The notes beneath the pieces were generated by a model that was not told the DNA's origin, did no database searches, and saw only the letters and a list, made by a program, of their open reading frames with translations. This document shows, piece by piece, positions 44,710 through 55,800 of a stretch of 64,000 bases of DNA. The first letter of the stretch is position 1; each line of letters begins with the position of its first letter. The DNA is from Micromonospora eburnea (GTDB lineage Bacteria; Actinomycetota; Actinomycetes; Mycobacteriales; Micromonosporaceae), in the NCBI RefSeq assembly GCF_900090225.1, contig NZ_FMHY01000002.1, positions 5,642,001-5,706,000 on the forward strand, written 5' to 3'. The position numbers and the translations under genes are program-made.

Positions 44710-46268
44710 GCCGGCGTGCCTTCCATGAGGGACCCCGCCATGACGAGGTCGAGCACGGTGTTCTCGTCGATGTCGCCGGCCGGCGCCTCGCGGACCACCC
44801 GGCCCTCCCGCATCACCAGCACCCGGTCGGCCAGGCCGAGCACCTCGGGCACCTCGCTGGAGACCAGCAGCACCCCGACGCCGCGTGCGGCCAGGGCCCG
44901 GATGACCTGGTAAAGCTCGGCCCGCGCGCCCACGTCCACGCCCCGGGTCGGCTCGTCGAGCAGCAACAGCCGGGTGTCCCCGAGCAGCCACCGGCCGACC
45001 ACCACCTTCTGCTGGTTGCCGCCGGAGAGGGTGCGCACCGGTCGGCGTACGTCGCGGGGCCGCAGCTCCAGGGACGCGGCGATCCGGTCCGCCTCGGCCC
45101 GCTCCCGCCCGACGTCGGTGAAGCCGAGGCGGGCGTACCGGCCGAAGGTCGCCAGCGTGACGTTGCGGTAGATCGGCTCGCCGAGCAGCAGCGCCTGGCT
45201 CTTGCGCTCCTCCGGGGCCATGCCCAGGCCGGCCCGTACCGCCGCGCCGACACTGCCCGGGCGCAGCGCGCGACCACCCATCCGCACCGATCCGGCGTGC
45301 GCGCGCCGGGCACCGTAGATGGTCTCCAGCAGCTCGGATCGGCCGGAGCCGACCAGCCCGGCGATGCCGACGATCTCCCCGGCCCGCACGGTCAGCGACA
45401 CGTCCGCGAACTCGCCGGCCCGGGTCAGCCCGTCAACGCGCAGCAGCTCCGCGCCGGCGGGCTCGTCGGCCGGGCGCTGCGGAAAGACGTACTCGATGGT
45501 CCGCCCGGTCATCCGGGCGACCAGGTCGCGGGTCGGGGTGTCGCGGGCCGGCAGGTCCGCCGCGGTGGTCCGGCCGTCCTTGAGTACGGTGACCCGGTCG
45601 CCGATCTCGCGGATCTCCTCCAGGCGGTGCGAGATGTAGATGACCGCGATGCCCTGCGCGGTGAGTTCCCGGATGATCCGGAACAGGTTGCCCACCTCGT
45701 CGTGGGCGAGCACGGCGCTCGGCTCGTCCATGACGATCAGCCGGGCCTCGTGGGAGAGCGCCCGGGCCATGCTGACGATCTGCTTGCCGGCGGCGGGCAG
45801 GTGTCGGACCAGCCGGCCGGGCGGGATCTCGGGGTGGCCGAGCCGGCCCAGGATCTGCCGGGTACGCCGGGCCATGTGGCCGCGGCGGACGAAGCCGAAC
45901 CGGCGCGGCTCGTGGCCGAGGAACGCGTTCTCCGCCACCGACAGGTCCTCGACCAGGTCGAGTTCCTGGTAGATGGTGGCGATCCCGGCCCGCATCGCGG
46001 CCTGCGGGTTGGCGAAGCCGGCCGGCTCGCCACACCACTCGACCTCGCCGGAGTCCGGCCGGTGCACCCCGGCCAGCACCTTGATCAGCGTCGACTTGCC
46101 GGCGCCGTTCTGTCCGAGCAGGCAGTGCACCTCGCCCGCGCGGACCGCCAACTGCACGCCGTCGAGCGCGCGTACCCCGGGGAAGGTCTTGACCACGTCG
46201 GTGAGGCGCAGGACCACCTCGCCCGCGACGGCGTCGGCGGGGGCCTCCACCAGCGGTCCGGCCGTCAT
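44706..46268 (-). CDS. Sugar ABC transporter ATP-binding protein (RbsA-like)
   Basis: A 520-residue protein with two fused nucleotide-binding domains. The first has Walker A GQNGAGKST (about residue 50), Walker B LIVMDEPSAVL and a degenerate signature LPAAGKQIVSMA. The second has GLVGSGRSE and the full signature LSGGNQQKVVVGR with LLLLDEPTRGVD (about residue 430). This unequal pair is normal for RbsA/MglA/XylG. The ATG at 46268 follows the ROK gene by 40 bases. Confidence 0.93.
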   Translation of the reverse strand: MTAGPLVEAPADAVAGEVVLRLTDVVKTFPGVRALDGVQLAVRAGEVHCLLGQNGAGKSTLIKVLAGVHRPDSGEVEWCGEPAGFANPQAAMRAGIATIYQELDLVEDLSVAENAFLGHEPRRFGFVRRGHMARRTRQILGRLGHPEIPPGRLVRHLPAAGKQIVSMARALSHEARLIVMDEPSAVLAHDEVGNLFRIIRELTAQGIAVIYISHRLEEIREIGDRVTVLKDGRTTAADLPARDTPTRDLVARMTGRTIEYVFPQRPADEPAGAELLRVDGLTRAGEFADVSLTVRAGEIVGIAGLVGSGRSELLETIYGARRAHAGSVRMGGRALRPGSVGAAVRAGLGMAPEERKSQALLLGEPIYRNVTLATFGRYARLGFTDVGRERAEADRIAASLELRPRDVRRPVRTLSGGNQQKVVVGRWLLGDTRLLLLDEPTRGVDVGARAELYQVIRALAARGVGVLLVSSEVPEVLGLADRVLVMREGRVVREAPAGDIDENTVLDLVMAGSLMEGTPA

Positions 46269-46308
46269 GACGCACCCTCGCTTCGCGACCCCGGATCGCT
46301 GCGCGTGC

Positions 46309-47505
46309 TCATGACGCCTCCCCGAAGGCGAGGTCGCTGGCGAGCACCGCGGCCCCGGCAACCCCGGCGCGGGGGCCGAGTTCGGAGAGGACGACCGGCA
46401 GGTTGCCGGTGGCCAGCGGCAGTGAGCGACGGTAGACCACGCTGCGGATCTCGGCGAGCAGGATGTGGCCGAGCTGGGCGAGCCCACCGCCGATGACGAT
46501 CATCGACGGGTTGGTGAAGCTGACCAGGCCGGCCAACACGCTGCCGAGCCGCCGGCCTCCGTCGCGGATGAGCTGGATGCAGGTGAGGTCCCCCTCGACC
46601 GCCCCCTGCGCCACATCCAGCGCGGTCACCACCCCTCGGGCCGTCAGCCGTTCGGCGAGCGCCGGGGAGACCCCGGCGCGGGCCGCCGTGGTGGCGTCCC
46701 GGGCCAGCGCCGCGCCGCTGAACACCGCCTCCAGGCAGCCCGGGTTGCCGCACGAGCACATCGGCCCGTTCGGGTCGACCTGGATGTGGCCGATGTCGCC
46801 GGCGCACCCGTCGGTGCCCCGGTAGACCTCGCCGTTGAGGTAGATGCCGCAGCCGATGCCGGTGCCGATCTTGATGAGCAGGAAGTTGTCCACCGAGTGC
46901 GCGACGCCGCCGTGCCGCTCGCCGATCGCCATGATGTTGACGTCGTTGTCGACCACGGCCGGGCAGCCGTGCTCCCGGGTCAGCAGCTCACGGACCGGAA
47001 ACCGGTCCCAGCCCGGCATGATCGGCGGTGACACGGGCACCCCGTCGCGGAAACTCACCGGCCCGGGCACGCCGACGCCGACCGCGTCCAGCCGCTCGTA
47101 CGCCCCGTCGGCCCTGGCCTTGTGCAGCAGCTCGTTGACCCGCTGGAGGGTCACCTTCGGCCCGGAGCGGATGTCGGCGGACTCGGCGTACGCGGCAACC
47201 GGTTCGAGCCGGCCGTTGACCACCTCGACGTCGATCGAGCTGGCGCCCAGGTCGACCGCGGCGAAGCGCAGGCGCGGACTCAGCTCGACCAGCGTGGAGC
47301 GGCGACCGCCCCGGGAGGCGGCCAGCCCCGCCTCGGCCACGTAGCCGAGGCCGACCAGCCGCTGCAACTCGGCGAGGAGGCGCGGACGGGGCATCCGCAA
47401 CCGGTCGCCGAGTTCGGCCCGGGACACCGCCCCCTCGTCCCGGAGCAGTCGTAGGAGCTGTACGTGCAGGGGGTCCACCGTCCGCACCGGGACGCACCTC
47501 CGCAT
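46309..47505 (-). CDS. ROK family transcriptional regulator/sugar kinase-like protein
   Basis: A 398-residue ROK protein. Residues about 12-60 are a winged helix (LLRLLRDEGAVSRAELGDRL). The ROK fold follows with AVDLGASSIDVEV (phosphate loop), GVGVPGPVS and the zinc motif CSCGNPGCLEA (about residue 250). The presence of the DNA-binding domain marks it as a repressor of the XylR/NagC kind, released by a sugar. It heads the five-gene operon 47505-41256 and likely controls it through the inverted repeat at 47604-47625. Confidence 0.9.
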   Translation of the reverse strand: MRRCVPVRTVDPLHVQLLRLLRDEGAVSRAELGDRLRMPRPRLLAELQRLVGLGYVAEAGLAASRGGRRSTLVELSPRLRFAAVDLGASSIDVEVVNGRLEPVAAYAESADIRSGPKVTLQRVNELLHKARADGAYERLDAVGVGVPGPVSFRDGVPVSPPIMPGWDRFPVRELLTREHGCPAVVDNDVNIMAIGERHGGVAHSVDNFLLIKIGTGIGCGIYLNGEVYRGTDGCAGDIGHIQVDPNGPMCSCGNPGCLEAVFSGAALARDATTAARAGVSPALAERLTARGVVTALDVAQGAVEGDLTCIQLIRDGGRRLGSVLAGLVSFTNPSMIVIGGGLAQLGHILLAEIRSVVYRRSLPLATGNLPVVLSELGPRAGVAGAAVLASDLAFGEAS

Positions 47506-47603
47506 CGGAGTCGTTCACATCGACGCGACGGCGATGTGTCGTGCCCGACACAGTAGGAGTCTTCCGGGTCACATGTCCATAGCTTCAAGCGATCCGATCC
47601 GAA

Positions 47604-47625
47604 CTTTTGTCTATCCGAACAAAAG
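47604..47625 (-). promoter_or_regulatory. Inverted repeat CTTTTGT-N8-ACAAAAG, candidate ROK operator
   Basis: A perfect 7+7 palindrome with an eight-base spacer, itself part of a TCCGAAC direct repeat, lies about 100 bases before the ROK start in an otherwise GC-rich region. AT-rich palindromes are typical ROK-regulator sites. It lies between divergent-facing regions and could also affect nothing else nearby, as the YihY gene points the same way. Confidence 0.5.
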
Positions 47626-47739
47626 CCGGCGGCGGTCTGCCGAAAGTGATCTTGCCGCCCCGATTGATCCACTCCAGATGCGGCAAGTGGGTGTATCCGG
47701 CCCCCGGAAGGCCACAACGTGCCGCATCCCGCGCCGCCC

Positions 47740-48795
47740 CTACCGGCCAGGACCTCGGTCGCCGCGCTTCTTGCGGAGCTTGCGGTCGTCGCGCAGCTCC
47801 ACGAACGGCTCCTTCTCCGGCGGGTGCCCCGCGGCGATGGCCCGGCCGCGCTCCAGCTCGGCGTCGAACTCGGCGCCGAACAGGACGGCGATGTTGGTCA
47901 GCCAGAGCCAGACCAGGAAAATGATCACGCCGGCCAGCGCCCCGTACGTCTTGTTGTACGAGCCGAAGTTGGTCACGTAGAGGCCGAAGAGCGCGGAGAC
48001 GACCAGCCAGCTCACCACCGCCAACAGGCCACCCGGGCTGACCCAGCGGAAGCCACCGTGCCGGGCGTTCGGCGAGGCCCAGTAGAGGATCGCCAGAATC
48101 AGCATGACCAGCACCAGCAGCACGGGCCACTTGACGATGTCCCACACCGTCACGCCGGTCGAGCCGAGCCCGAGCGCGCGGCCCACGTGCTCGGCCAGGC
48201 TGCCGGTGAAGACCACGATCACGGCGCCGGCCAGCAGCATCGCGCAGATCACGGCGGTGACGCCGAGGCGGATCGGCAGCGTCTTCCAGATCGGCCGCCC
48301 CTCCGGCACGTCGTAGATGCGGTTGGCGGCGCGCATGAACGCGGAGATGTATCTGGAGGCGGCCCAGAAGGCGCCGACCAGGCTGAAAATCGCGGCGAGG
48401 CTGGCCAGCCCGCTCGACCGGTGCGCCTGGTCGATCGCGGTGTCGATGATGTGCCGGGTGTTCTGCTCCGGCACCACCTGGTCGACGGTGTTCCTGACCC
48501 CCTGGACGGCCCCGGCGCCGAGCAGGCCGAGCAGCGAGACGACCAACAGGACGCCGGGAAAAATCGACAGTACGGCGTAGTAGGTCAACGCGGCGGCCTC
48601 GTCGGTCAGGTCGTCCCGCTGGAACTCCCGCACCGTACGCTTCAACGTCGCCACCCAGCCGGGTCGCGGCAGCTCCCCCGGGCTCGTCGGCCCCGCGCCC
48701 GGCGCGGCTGGTCCCGAGCGTTTCGACTCGCCGGAGGCGGCGCCAGAGTCATCGCGGTCTGACCCGCTCCGGGCGGACGACTCGTCGGTGGCCAT
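47740..48795 (-). CDS. YihY/BrkB family membrane protein
   Basis: A 351-residue membrane protein. A hydrophilic N-terminus of about 60 residues is followed by DDLTDEAAALTYYAVLSIFPGVLLVVSLLG-type opening (family hallmark around AALTYYAVLSIFP), and six hydrophobic helices to about residue 320. A charged tail ends in KLRKKRGDRGPGR. The role of this family is not firmly known; it is not ribonuclease BN as once labelled. The ATG at 48795 is chosen, since 25 upstream codons are not conserved-looking. Confidence 0.88.
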   Translation of the reverse strand: MATDESSARSGSDRDDSGAASGESKRSGPAAPGAGPTSPGELPRPGWVATLKRTVREFQRDDLTDEAAALTYYAVLSIFPGVLLVVSLLGLLGAGAVQGVRNTVDQVVPEQNTRHIIDTAIDQAHRSSGLASLAAIFSLVGAFWAASRYISAFMRAANRIYDVPEGRPIWKTLPIRLGVTAVICAMLLAGAVIVVFTGSLAEHVGRALGLGSTGVTVWDIVKWPVLLVLVMLILAILYWASPNARHGGFRWVSPGGLLAVVSWLVVSALFGLYVTNFGSYNKTYGALAGVIIFLVWLWLTNIAVLFGAEFDAELERGRAIAAGHPPEKEPFVELRDDRKLRKKRGDRGPGR

Positions 48796-48934
48796 CGGCG
48801 CTCCCTCGCGATCGGCAGAGTCCCCCCGACATGCCCACTGATGGAGAGGGTTAACCATCGACCAGCGCACAGAGGTTCAGCGACGCGTGCGGGTAAGTGC
48901 GACAAACCGGACTTACGTGCGAATCGCACGACTC

Positions 48935-49209
48935 GTGCATTGGCTGCAGCCGGCCGCCGAACTACCCATCTCCGACGCCCGCGACAGCCTCGCGGACGTC
49001 GTTTGCCGCGCCCACTATGCCGGGCGGATCACTACGTCACCCGGCGAGGGCAGCGCCTCGCCGTCATCGTGCCGGCCGAGGTCGCTGAGGCGATTGAGCG
49101 AGCAGAGGACGCCGCCGACGTCGTCGCCGCCCGCGACGCCCTGGCTCGCATCGATGCCGGCGACAGCCCGATTCCGCTGGCCGAGTTGCGCGACGAACTG
49201 GGACTATGA
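48935..49209 (+). pseudogene. Phd/YefM-type antitoxin, frameshifted
   Basis: The first part (LPISDARDSLADVVCRAHYAGRIT) is in one frame and the second (VTRRGQRLAVIVPAEVAEAIERAEDAADVVAARDALARI) in the next. A single missing base near 49029 (ATCACT-ACGTCACC) explains the shift. The fused reading gives a normal antitoxin of about 90 residues. It overlaps the following toxin start (ATGA). No intact copy is in the window. Confidence 0.75.
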
Positions 49210-49370
49210 GCTTCCCAACGCCACCGATCTACACTGTAGAGATCGACCGCGCGTCCGCGAAGCTGTTGCGCATCGCCCCACGCAGGCCCGGTTGGTCGCC
49301 GCGATCGCAGGGGCCGCGGGTCCTGCTCACCCAGCAAATGCCTTCCGTGACAGGAACATGGGACTCTCGA
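49206..49370 (+). pseudogene. RelE-type toxin remnant
   Basis: It starts ATGAGC overlapping the antitoxin stop. The peptide begins YTVEIDRASAKLLR, the usual RelE opening, then a frameshift moves to a frame reading RPTQARLVAAIAGAAG. The catalytic C-terminal half is missing. It is a dead toxin partner of the frameshifted antitoxin. Confidence 0.65.
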
Positions 49371-49376
49371 CAAGCC

Positions 49377-49607
49377 CTATTTTCCCTGATCAGAAGGCAC
49401 TTCTTTCCGCCGAATGCCCCTCACCCGAAAAATACGGAAGGCCAGGGATAAAGCGATTCCGCTGGCGGGCATGAACACAAAAAGCAGGCGAGGTGGCACT
49501 CCCCCGAGGTAGACCCAGACGCCAATGACGAGCCAAGCCAACACGGTTGCCATGAACAAGGCCCACCAGAGGGCATCTCGTGGCCGCATGGCACGAGTAT
49601 ACGACAT
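49377..49607 (-). CDS. Small two-helix membrane protein, possible RHS immunity
   Basis: A 76-residue protein with two hydrophobic segments (ALFMATVLAWLVIGVWVYL and LLFVFMPASGIALSLAF) and a basic C-terminus. The start may be 49607 or the ATG six codons later; no strong ribosome site is seen. It lies directly downstream of the RHS toxin gene on the same strand, in DNA of lower GC like the toxin tip. Polymorphic toxin operons place immunity genes there, so that is the best guess. Confidence 0.5.
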   Translation of the reverse strand: MSYTRAMRPRDALWWALFMATVLAWLVIGVWVYLGGVPPRLLFVFMPASGIALSLAFRIFRVRGIRRKEVPSDQGK

Positions 49608-49843
49608 TCACCCGGATGACCGAGGACCCGACCGTGCGCGAGCCCTTCCACAAGCACCTAGAAGTCAGCACTCGAGATTTCCCACGCCCACCCATTCTCT
49701 CCTCGGCAGGCCGGAAGGGATCGGGCACGGATTGTTGGACCCGAGCCCGATCACTTCCGCTACCGATCTAACGCAGCGAGTCGGGTAACGAGACTGGCGA
49801 GTAGGAGCAGACTCTTACGACACCTGGCCAATTAGTCACAATC

Positions 49844-52800
49844 TCATCGATAGGCACATTTTCCTTCCATCATGAGAATGTGCAACGCGATAGGAACCCC
49901 GGCGACCGAAAGCCCCACCACGAACCCGAAAGCGCCGATCCAGAAACGCGTCTTTGACCCCCGCGAGCAATACCAATTCTCATACCGCTTATTACCAGCA
50001 TTGACTCGTCGATTAGAGTGGGGACTGCCAGGCATACAACGCATTTGCCGGCACTCACCGTGCTTCCATTCCCAACGCAGACCAAGATTGACCTTAGCGG
50101 CGAATCTCTTAACCCGCTTGTGCTTACGGCAAATCCAGCGCCAGTCGCTGCACCATTTTTTGCCATCGACATCGAACTTGTTGGCTGGGTCGGCACAGGT
50201 GTAGTCGTAGGCGTTGCAGCTGCCGCCATCGACGGGGTCGACTTGGAGGAATCGGCCGGTGGTGGTGTTGTAGAGGCGTACGCCCATCAGGATGATCCCG
50301 GACGGCGTGTCAGCCGCACGCTGCTTGGCACCGAGCCAGCCGTACCGCTGCTTGCCGACATCGTCGGCGTTGCGGAGCGTGCCGTACTCGGTGGCTTCGC
50401 TGGTGCGGGACAGGCCCTCGTCGTCGGCGTGGATCGCCGCGATCAGGTCACCGTGCAGGTTCGTGACCTGCCAGTCGACCTGCCCACTGTCGCTGTCGAA
50501 GATGCCGGCCATGCCCGACAGCCCCGACAACGGGCGGGTGTACTGATCCGCCGTCTCCTGCGTCCACGACGGGCTGTCGTCGTCACCGTCGTAGTGGTTG
50601 ACCGACTCGACCACGTTGCCGCTGGCGTTGTCGGTCCAGGAGCGGATCCGCTCACCGGTGACGTCGAGGGTGTAGTCGGTGGTTCGTCCGCCCTGGGTGA
50701 TCGTGTCCACCAGGTCGGTCGAGTGGTAGGTCATCGTGGCGTTGCCGCCGGATGGGTTGGCCGTGTCGACCGCCGGGACCGCCGTCGTCCGGCCCAGCGC
50801 GTCGTACACGTACCCGGCCGTGTTCACCCGGTCGGCGGTGTCGTAGGTCCAGGTCCGCGACGACGCCGCCGTCGAGGTCTGGCAGGAGCCGTCCTCCGTC
50901 GGGGCATATTCGGCCACGTTGGTCCGGTTCGACGAGGTGCTGAACCCGTACGACCGGGTGGTGCACTGACTGCCGATGACGTCCCGGATCGAGGTGAGCC
51001 GGCCGGACTGGTCGTAGGTGTAGCTCTGCTCCGACAGCGTCGATGCCCGTTGCCGCCACTGGCCGTGCGCCGACTCGGTCACCGATTCCCTGTAGAGGGT
51101 GCAGTCGTCGGCCGCGCAGCCCGGCTTGGCGTAGGTCAAGCCAACCTGGGTGCCGGTCTCGTCGGTCTCCGTGGTGACCTGCACCCCGTTGGGCCACGTC
51201 TCCGACGTCAGGTTCCCGTCGGTGTCGTAGCTGCCGGAGAAGGTCCCCGCCTGCTCGTCAGTGACCGCAGTCAGCAGACCACGCCGCTCGCTACCGCCGT
51301 CGTAGGTGTACGTCCGGGTGGCCTTGCCGTCGTTGCTGGTCGCCACCCGACCCAGCAGGTCGTACGTGGTGGTGGAGGTGACACCATCGGCGTCGGTGTA
51401 GGACGTCTGCCGGCCAAGGGTGTCGTACGCCTTGACCACCTGACTGGTGACCAGCCCGGCGGTGACGGACTGGGTCCGCAGCAGCCGCCCGGTGGCTTGG
51501 TCGTACACGTTGCGGGTGATCGGCACGGCGGTGCCGAGCCCGGATGCGACCGCTACCGACGTCTCGTACGCCCGGCTGGCGCTGTCATACGTGGTGGTGG
51601 TGGTCCGCAGCGTCCCGGCGCTGGTCTTTTCGGTCACCACCCGCGGCTGGTTGAACATGTCGTAGGTGGTCACCGTGGCCGGCAGCTCCGGCCCGGAGGC
51701 GGCTTGCCCGCCGGGCTGGATCCGGCAGGGCAGGTTCGCCCATTCCGGCTTCAGGTCGCACTCCGCATAGCCGGAGCCGGAGGTGGCGCGGTAGTAGATC
51801 GTCTTGCGGGTGGCCGGGGTGGTGGTGCTGGTGCCGCCGGCCGGCGTGGTCGTGGACGTGGACAGGCCGGTGATCGGGTCGTACGTCGTCCGGGTGGTGT
51901 GGGCGAGGCCGGCCGGGTCGACGATTACGGCGGTCGGCTGGCGTAGGTCCCGGTCGTAGTCGGTTTTGGTGGTGCGGATGTCGGTGTCGGTCTCGACGCC
52001 GTTGACGTTGATTTGCACGCCGACGCGCTGGGTGGTGATCAGGTTGTAGGGTCCGCCGGTGCTGAGCGGGCCTTCGTCGTAGGTGTTGATGGTGGTGTTG
52101 CGTCCGCGTACCACGACCCCGTCGGGGAGCATGACGTCGCGCTCCGGTTCGAGGGTGCGGGTCAGCTGCTGCCCATCATTGGAGTAGATGTTGAGCGTCG
52201 AGTAGCTGCGGGCGAGCATGCTCTCCCGTACCGCGTCATCGGTGGGACTGTCGTCGAGCGCGCGGGCGCGGTTGCCGGCGGTGAGCGTGCGGACGGTGTT
52301 GCCCCACTGGTCGTACCAGGTGGTGCTGATGTTCCCGCCGGGGGCGGCGGTGTTCACCTGTCGGGCGTTGGCGTCCATGTACGTGACTGTGGCGCGCTCG
52401 TAGGAGGAGGGCAGGGTTCCGGTGGCCGGGTTGCCGTCGGGTACCTGGTTGGCGGGGAAGACCGCGGTGGCGTCGGTCGGTGCCTCGGGTTGCGCCCACC
52501 GGTTGGTCTGCGATGGGGACAGGTCGTACGGTGCCCCGGTGCCGGAGGTCGGCACCTTGTAGACCACGGTGTTGACGGCGGTGCCGGCGGTCAGCGCCGA
52601 CCGGGTCACCTTGTGCAGCCGGCCCTTGCCCGGGTCACCGGGGATGGTGGTGTAGCTGAGCTGCCAGGGCTCTTCCGCGACGGGCTTGACGGTGGTGAGG
52701 ATGCCGTCGTTGTCGTAGTCGTAGGTTTCCCTCAGTTGCCGGGTGGTGCCGGCGTCGTTCCAGTCCAGCCGCGGGTCCCAGACCGCACGCAGCCTTCCGC

Positions 52801-55800
52801 CGTTGTCGTAGGCGTAGCGGGCCATCGGTACGGTCCGCATCGCCGGGGTGGGTAGGTCCGGGTCCCAGGCGGTGAACGCGATCTCCTTCACCCGGCCGAT
52901 GTAGTCACCCCAAGCTGGCTCGGCGGTGCCGGTCGCGGTCGTCGCGGTGGCGTAGTTGAAAGTCAGGGCACGGCAGCCCTTGGCGAGGGAGGCGCAGCTG
53001 ACGCCGTCCGCGACTGGGGCGAGCATCCGGATCGGGCGAACAATCTCCTTACCGGCGATCGTGGCCTTCTCCCAGTCCAGGGTCGTGGTCTGGCTGTTAC
53101 CCGGCGTGGTCATCGAGGTCGGAAAGTACTTGCCGGCGGCGGTACCCGCGAGGTGTTTGAAGACGACGGTGTTGCCGTCCTCGTCGGTCAGGGTGTATGA
53201 GTCGCTGCCGCTGGTGTAGGTCAGCTTCAGGAACTCCATCCCAATCTCGGGGTCGAAGGCGGTGGCGGTCCGTTTGGTGAAGCCGATCGTGTCGCCCTCC
53301 GGCATACCGACCTGCACCAGTGACCCGTAAACGGTCAGCGACGTGTACGGCGATTCGGCCTCCTCGACCACGGCGCCGGAGACCCATCCGGGGCCGAACA
53401 TGTTCGCCGCGTCCGCCTCGCCGGCCCGCCGGGTGTTGTAGGAGCGGGTCACGGTCAGGTCGCTGCCGTAGGAACTGACCGACACGTCGGTGTCCGACAG
53501 GCTGTAGTTACCGGTGATCAGGTTGACCGATCCCGGCCCGATCTCCTGCGATGCCGCCGACGCCTGATCCCGATCGAAGGTGATCTTCACCGGGCTGGAC
53601 GTGCCACCCGTCCCGCCGGCGAACACGCCCCGCAGCTGCAGCGGGCCGCTCCGCGGGATCGATTCCGCGTCGCTGGCCGCCAGGGTGGCTTCCACGTCCC
53701 AGTTCAGTTTCGGGAAGACGCCGCCGCCGCTGGTGGGCAGGGGCCAGGTGACCGTGCCGCCGCCGGCTGCGACAGTGACGTGCCCGGTGGGGATGTTCAC
53801 CCACGCGTCGGCGTCACCACGCCGCCACTGGTACGTCACCCCGGTCGCCGCCGCCTGGCCGACACCGGTGATCGCGGTCTTCGCCGCGGTGATGTCACCC
53901 GCCTTCGGCGCCGTCACGGCACCGGAGCCCACGTTGAACGTATACGTCCGGGTCGCCGAGGTGTTACCGGCACGATCCCGCGACCGCACATACAGCGTTT
54001 GCGGACCATCCACCGTCGGGGTGATCGACACAGTGGCGTTCGCGCCCAGGCTCGGCGCGTTCACCGTCTGGTTCGGCGGGTTGACATTCAACCCGTACTC
54101 GTACGCCGCCACATCCGCGACACCAGACGCGCCGAAGGTGAAGCTGCCGGCGGTGCCCGCCGCGCCCGCCCACAGGCCGGTCGGGTAGGCCGTCGAGGAC
54201 ACCGTCGGCATCGCCGACGGCGCGGTCGTGTCGATGATGACCGCACAGTACCCCGTCCACGCGCCGTTGGCCGAGCCGTCGTTGCCGCGCACCCGCCACG
54301 AATAGGTGCCACCCTCACCGAACACGCCCGCCGGGACCACCGTGGCCAGCCACGAGCCCGAGGCGCCCGGCCCGACGATCGCACCACCAAGCCGGGTGCC
54401 ACCACCGGTCAGCCACTCGAACTCGGCCTTGACCTGCGACCCCTCAGGATCGGTGATCTGCGCCCGCAACTGCGGCGTCTTCGTGTTGATGTACGGCGTA
54501 TTCGGATTGGTCGCGCACGGCGTCGACGGAACCGTCGCCCGCGACGTCACCGACGGCGGCGACTGGTACGTCAACTTCACATACGGATCGTTCGTGTTCT
54601 CCACCGAGTGGAACTTCTTCCACCCGAGGTTGTCCGTCTCCGACGTGGCCCGAATGCCGATGTTCACCGTGCAGCACGTCGCACCAGTGGCATGATCCGC
54701 GAAAGCCCCGGTCACCGACGAGTTCACCCAACCCGCCGCGCACGACGAGCTGTAACCCTTCGTCGCCGTCGTGTAACCCAACGGCCCCCGGCGCCACTCC
54801 GGCTGGTTCGTCCACCGCGTAGCCGTGCTGGCATACAACGTCTCCCAGGTCTCCCACTGCGCCGGCGTACACGACCAGGAGTAGTGCTCCCACAGATACA
54901 ACGTTGCCGCCTGCACATGCTTGCCCTGCAAAAAGTCCAGATTGTTGAACCGCAGGAAAGACCGCGCAACCGTGGCACCCTTGTCGAACGTCCCCAGCTT
55001 CAACTCCGTAGCCGCAGACTGGTCCGAGGCGTAGTCCGACTGCACGAACGCGTCATAGCTCGGCGTGAGGGTCGTCGCCGGGTCGATGGTCACCGGGAAC
55101 ACCGTCGCCGGATCCGTCAGCCACCGCTCATCCGGGGTCAGCGTCATCGCCAGCCGGCCCGCCTTCGCCCCTTCGACCTTCTTCGCGACAGTCGTCCGCC
55201 GCACCCGCTCGCCCGACTGCGGGTCAACCTGCGCGTCCCACATCTCCGGCTGCGGCGACACCCCGACCGTCTCCCCAGCCCGGTTTCGGATCTCGAAACC
55301 ACCACGCTGGTCATCAACCAGGGTGACCCCGTCCCTGCCCCGCAGCGGCAGAGACAGATCACGGACCTGAGCGACCGCGGACCGGTCCTTCACCACCACG
55401 AACTGCTCAAAGCCCGTCCGGGTGGACTCCACCACCAAGTCGACACCCGGGCGCACCTCCGGATAGGTGGCCTTCGTGCCCTCCACCACCGGCGCCGGCA
55501 ACCGACCCGACCAGCCCAGAGACACCCTCCCGCCGTCGGCCGTCAGCGACACCAGATCATGTTCACCCTCACCCGCCGAACCAGACAGGCGCAGGTCTGC
55601 CGGATGAGCCTTCGCCGCCACCGACCCGTCCGCCTGCGGCACGAGCGAGAAGTCCACCGACTTCCAGCCACCAGACTGCTCATCCCGCAACCGCACCGGA
55701 CCAAGGTGGACCTCCGCATCCACCCGACCATCCGGAAGCGCCCAGAACTCCGACGTATCCGACGTCATCCCGGCGATCCGCACCTTTTTCCCCGTCAGCC

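Noticed and set aside
43573..44913. 446-codon plus-strand frame opposite the permease
   Set aside because: Gly/Asp/Val-rich antisense shadow of a membrane protein gene.
50018..51946. 642-codon plus-strand frame opposite the RHS gene
   Set aside because: Antisense shadow; YD repeats are clear on the minus strand.
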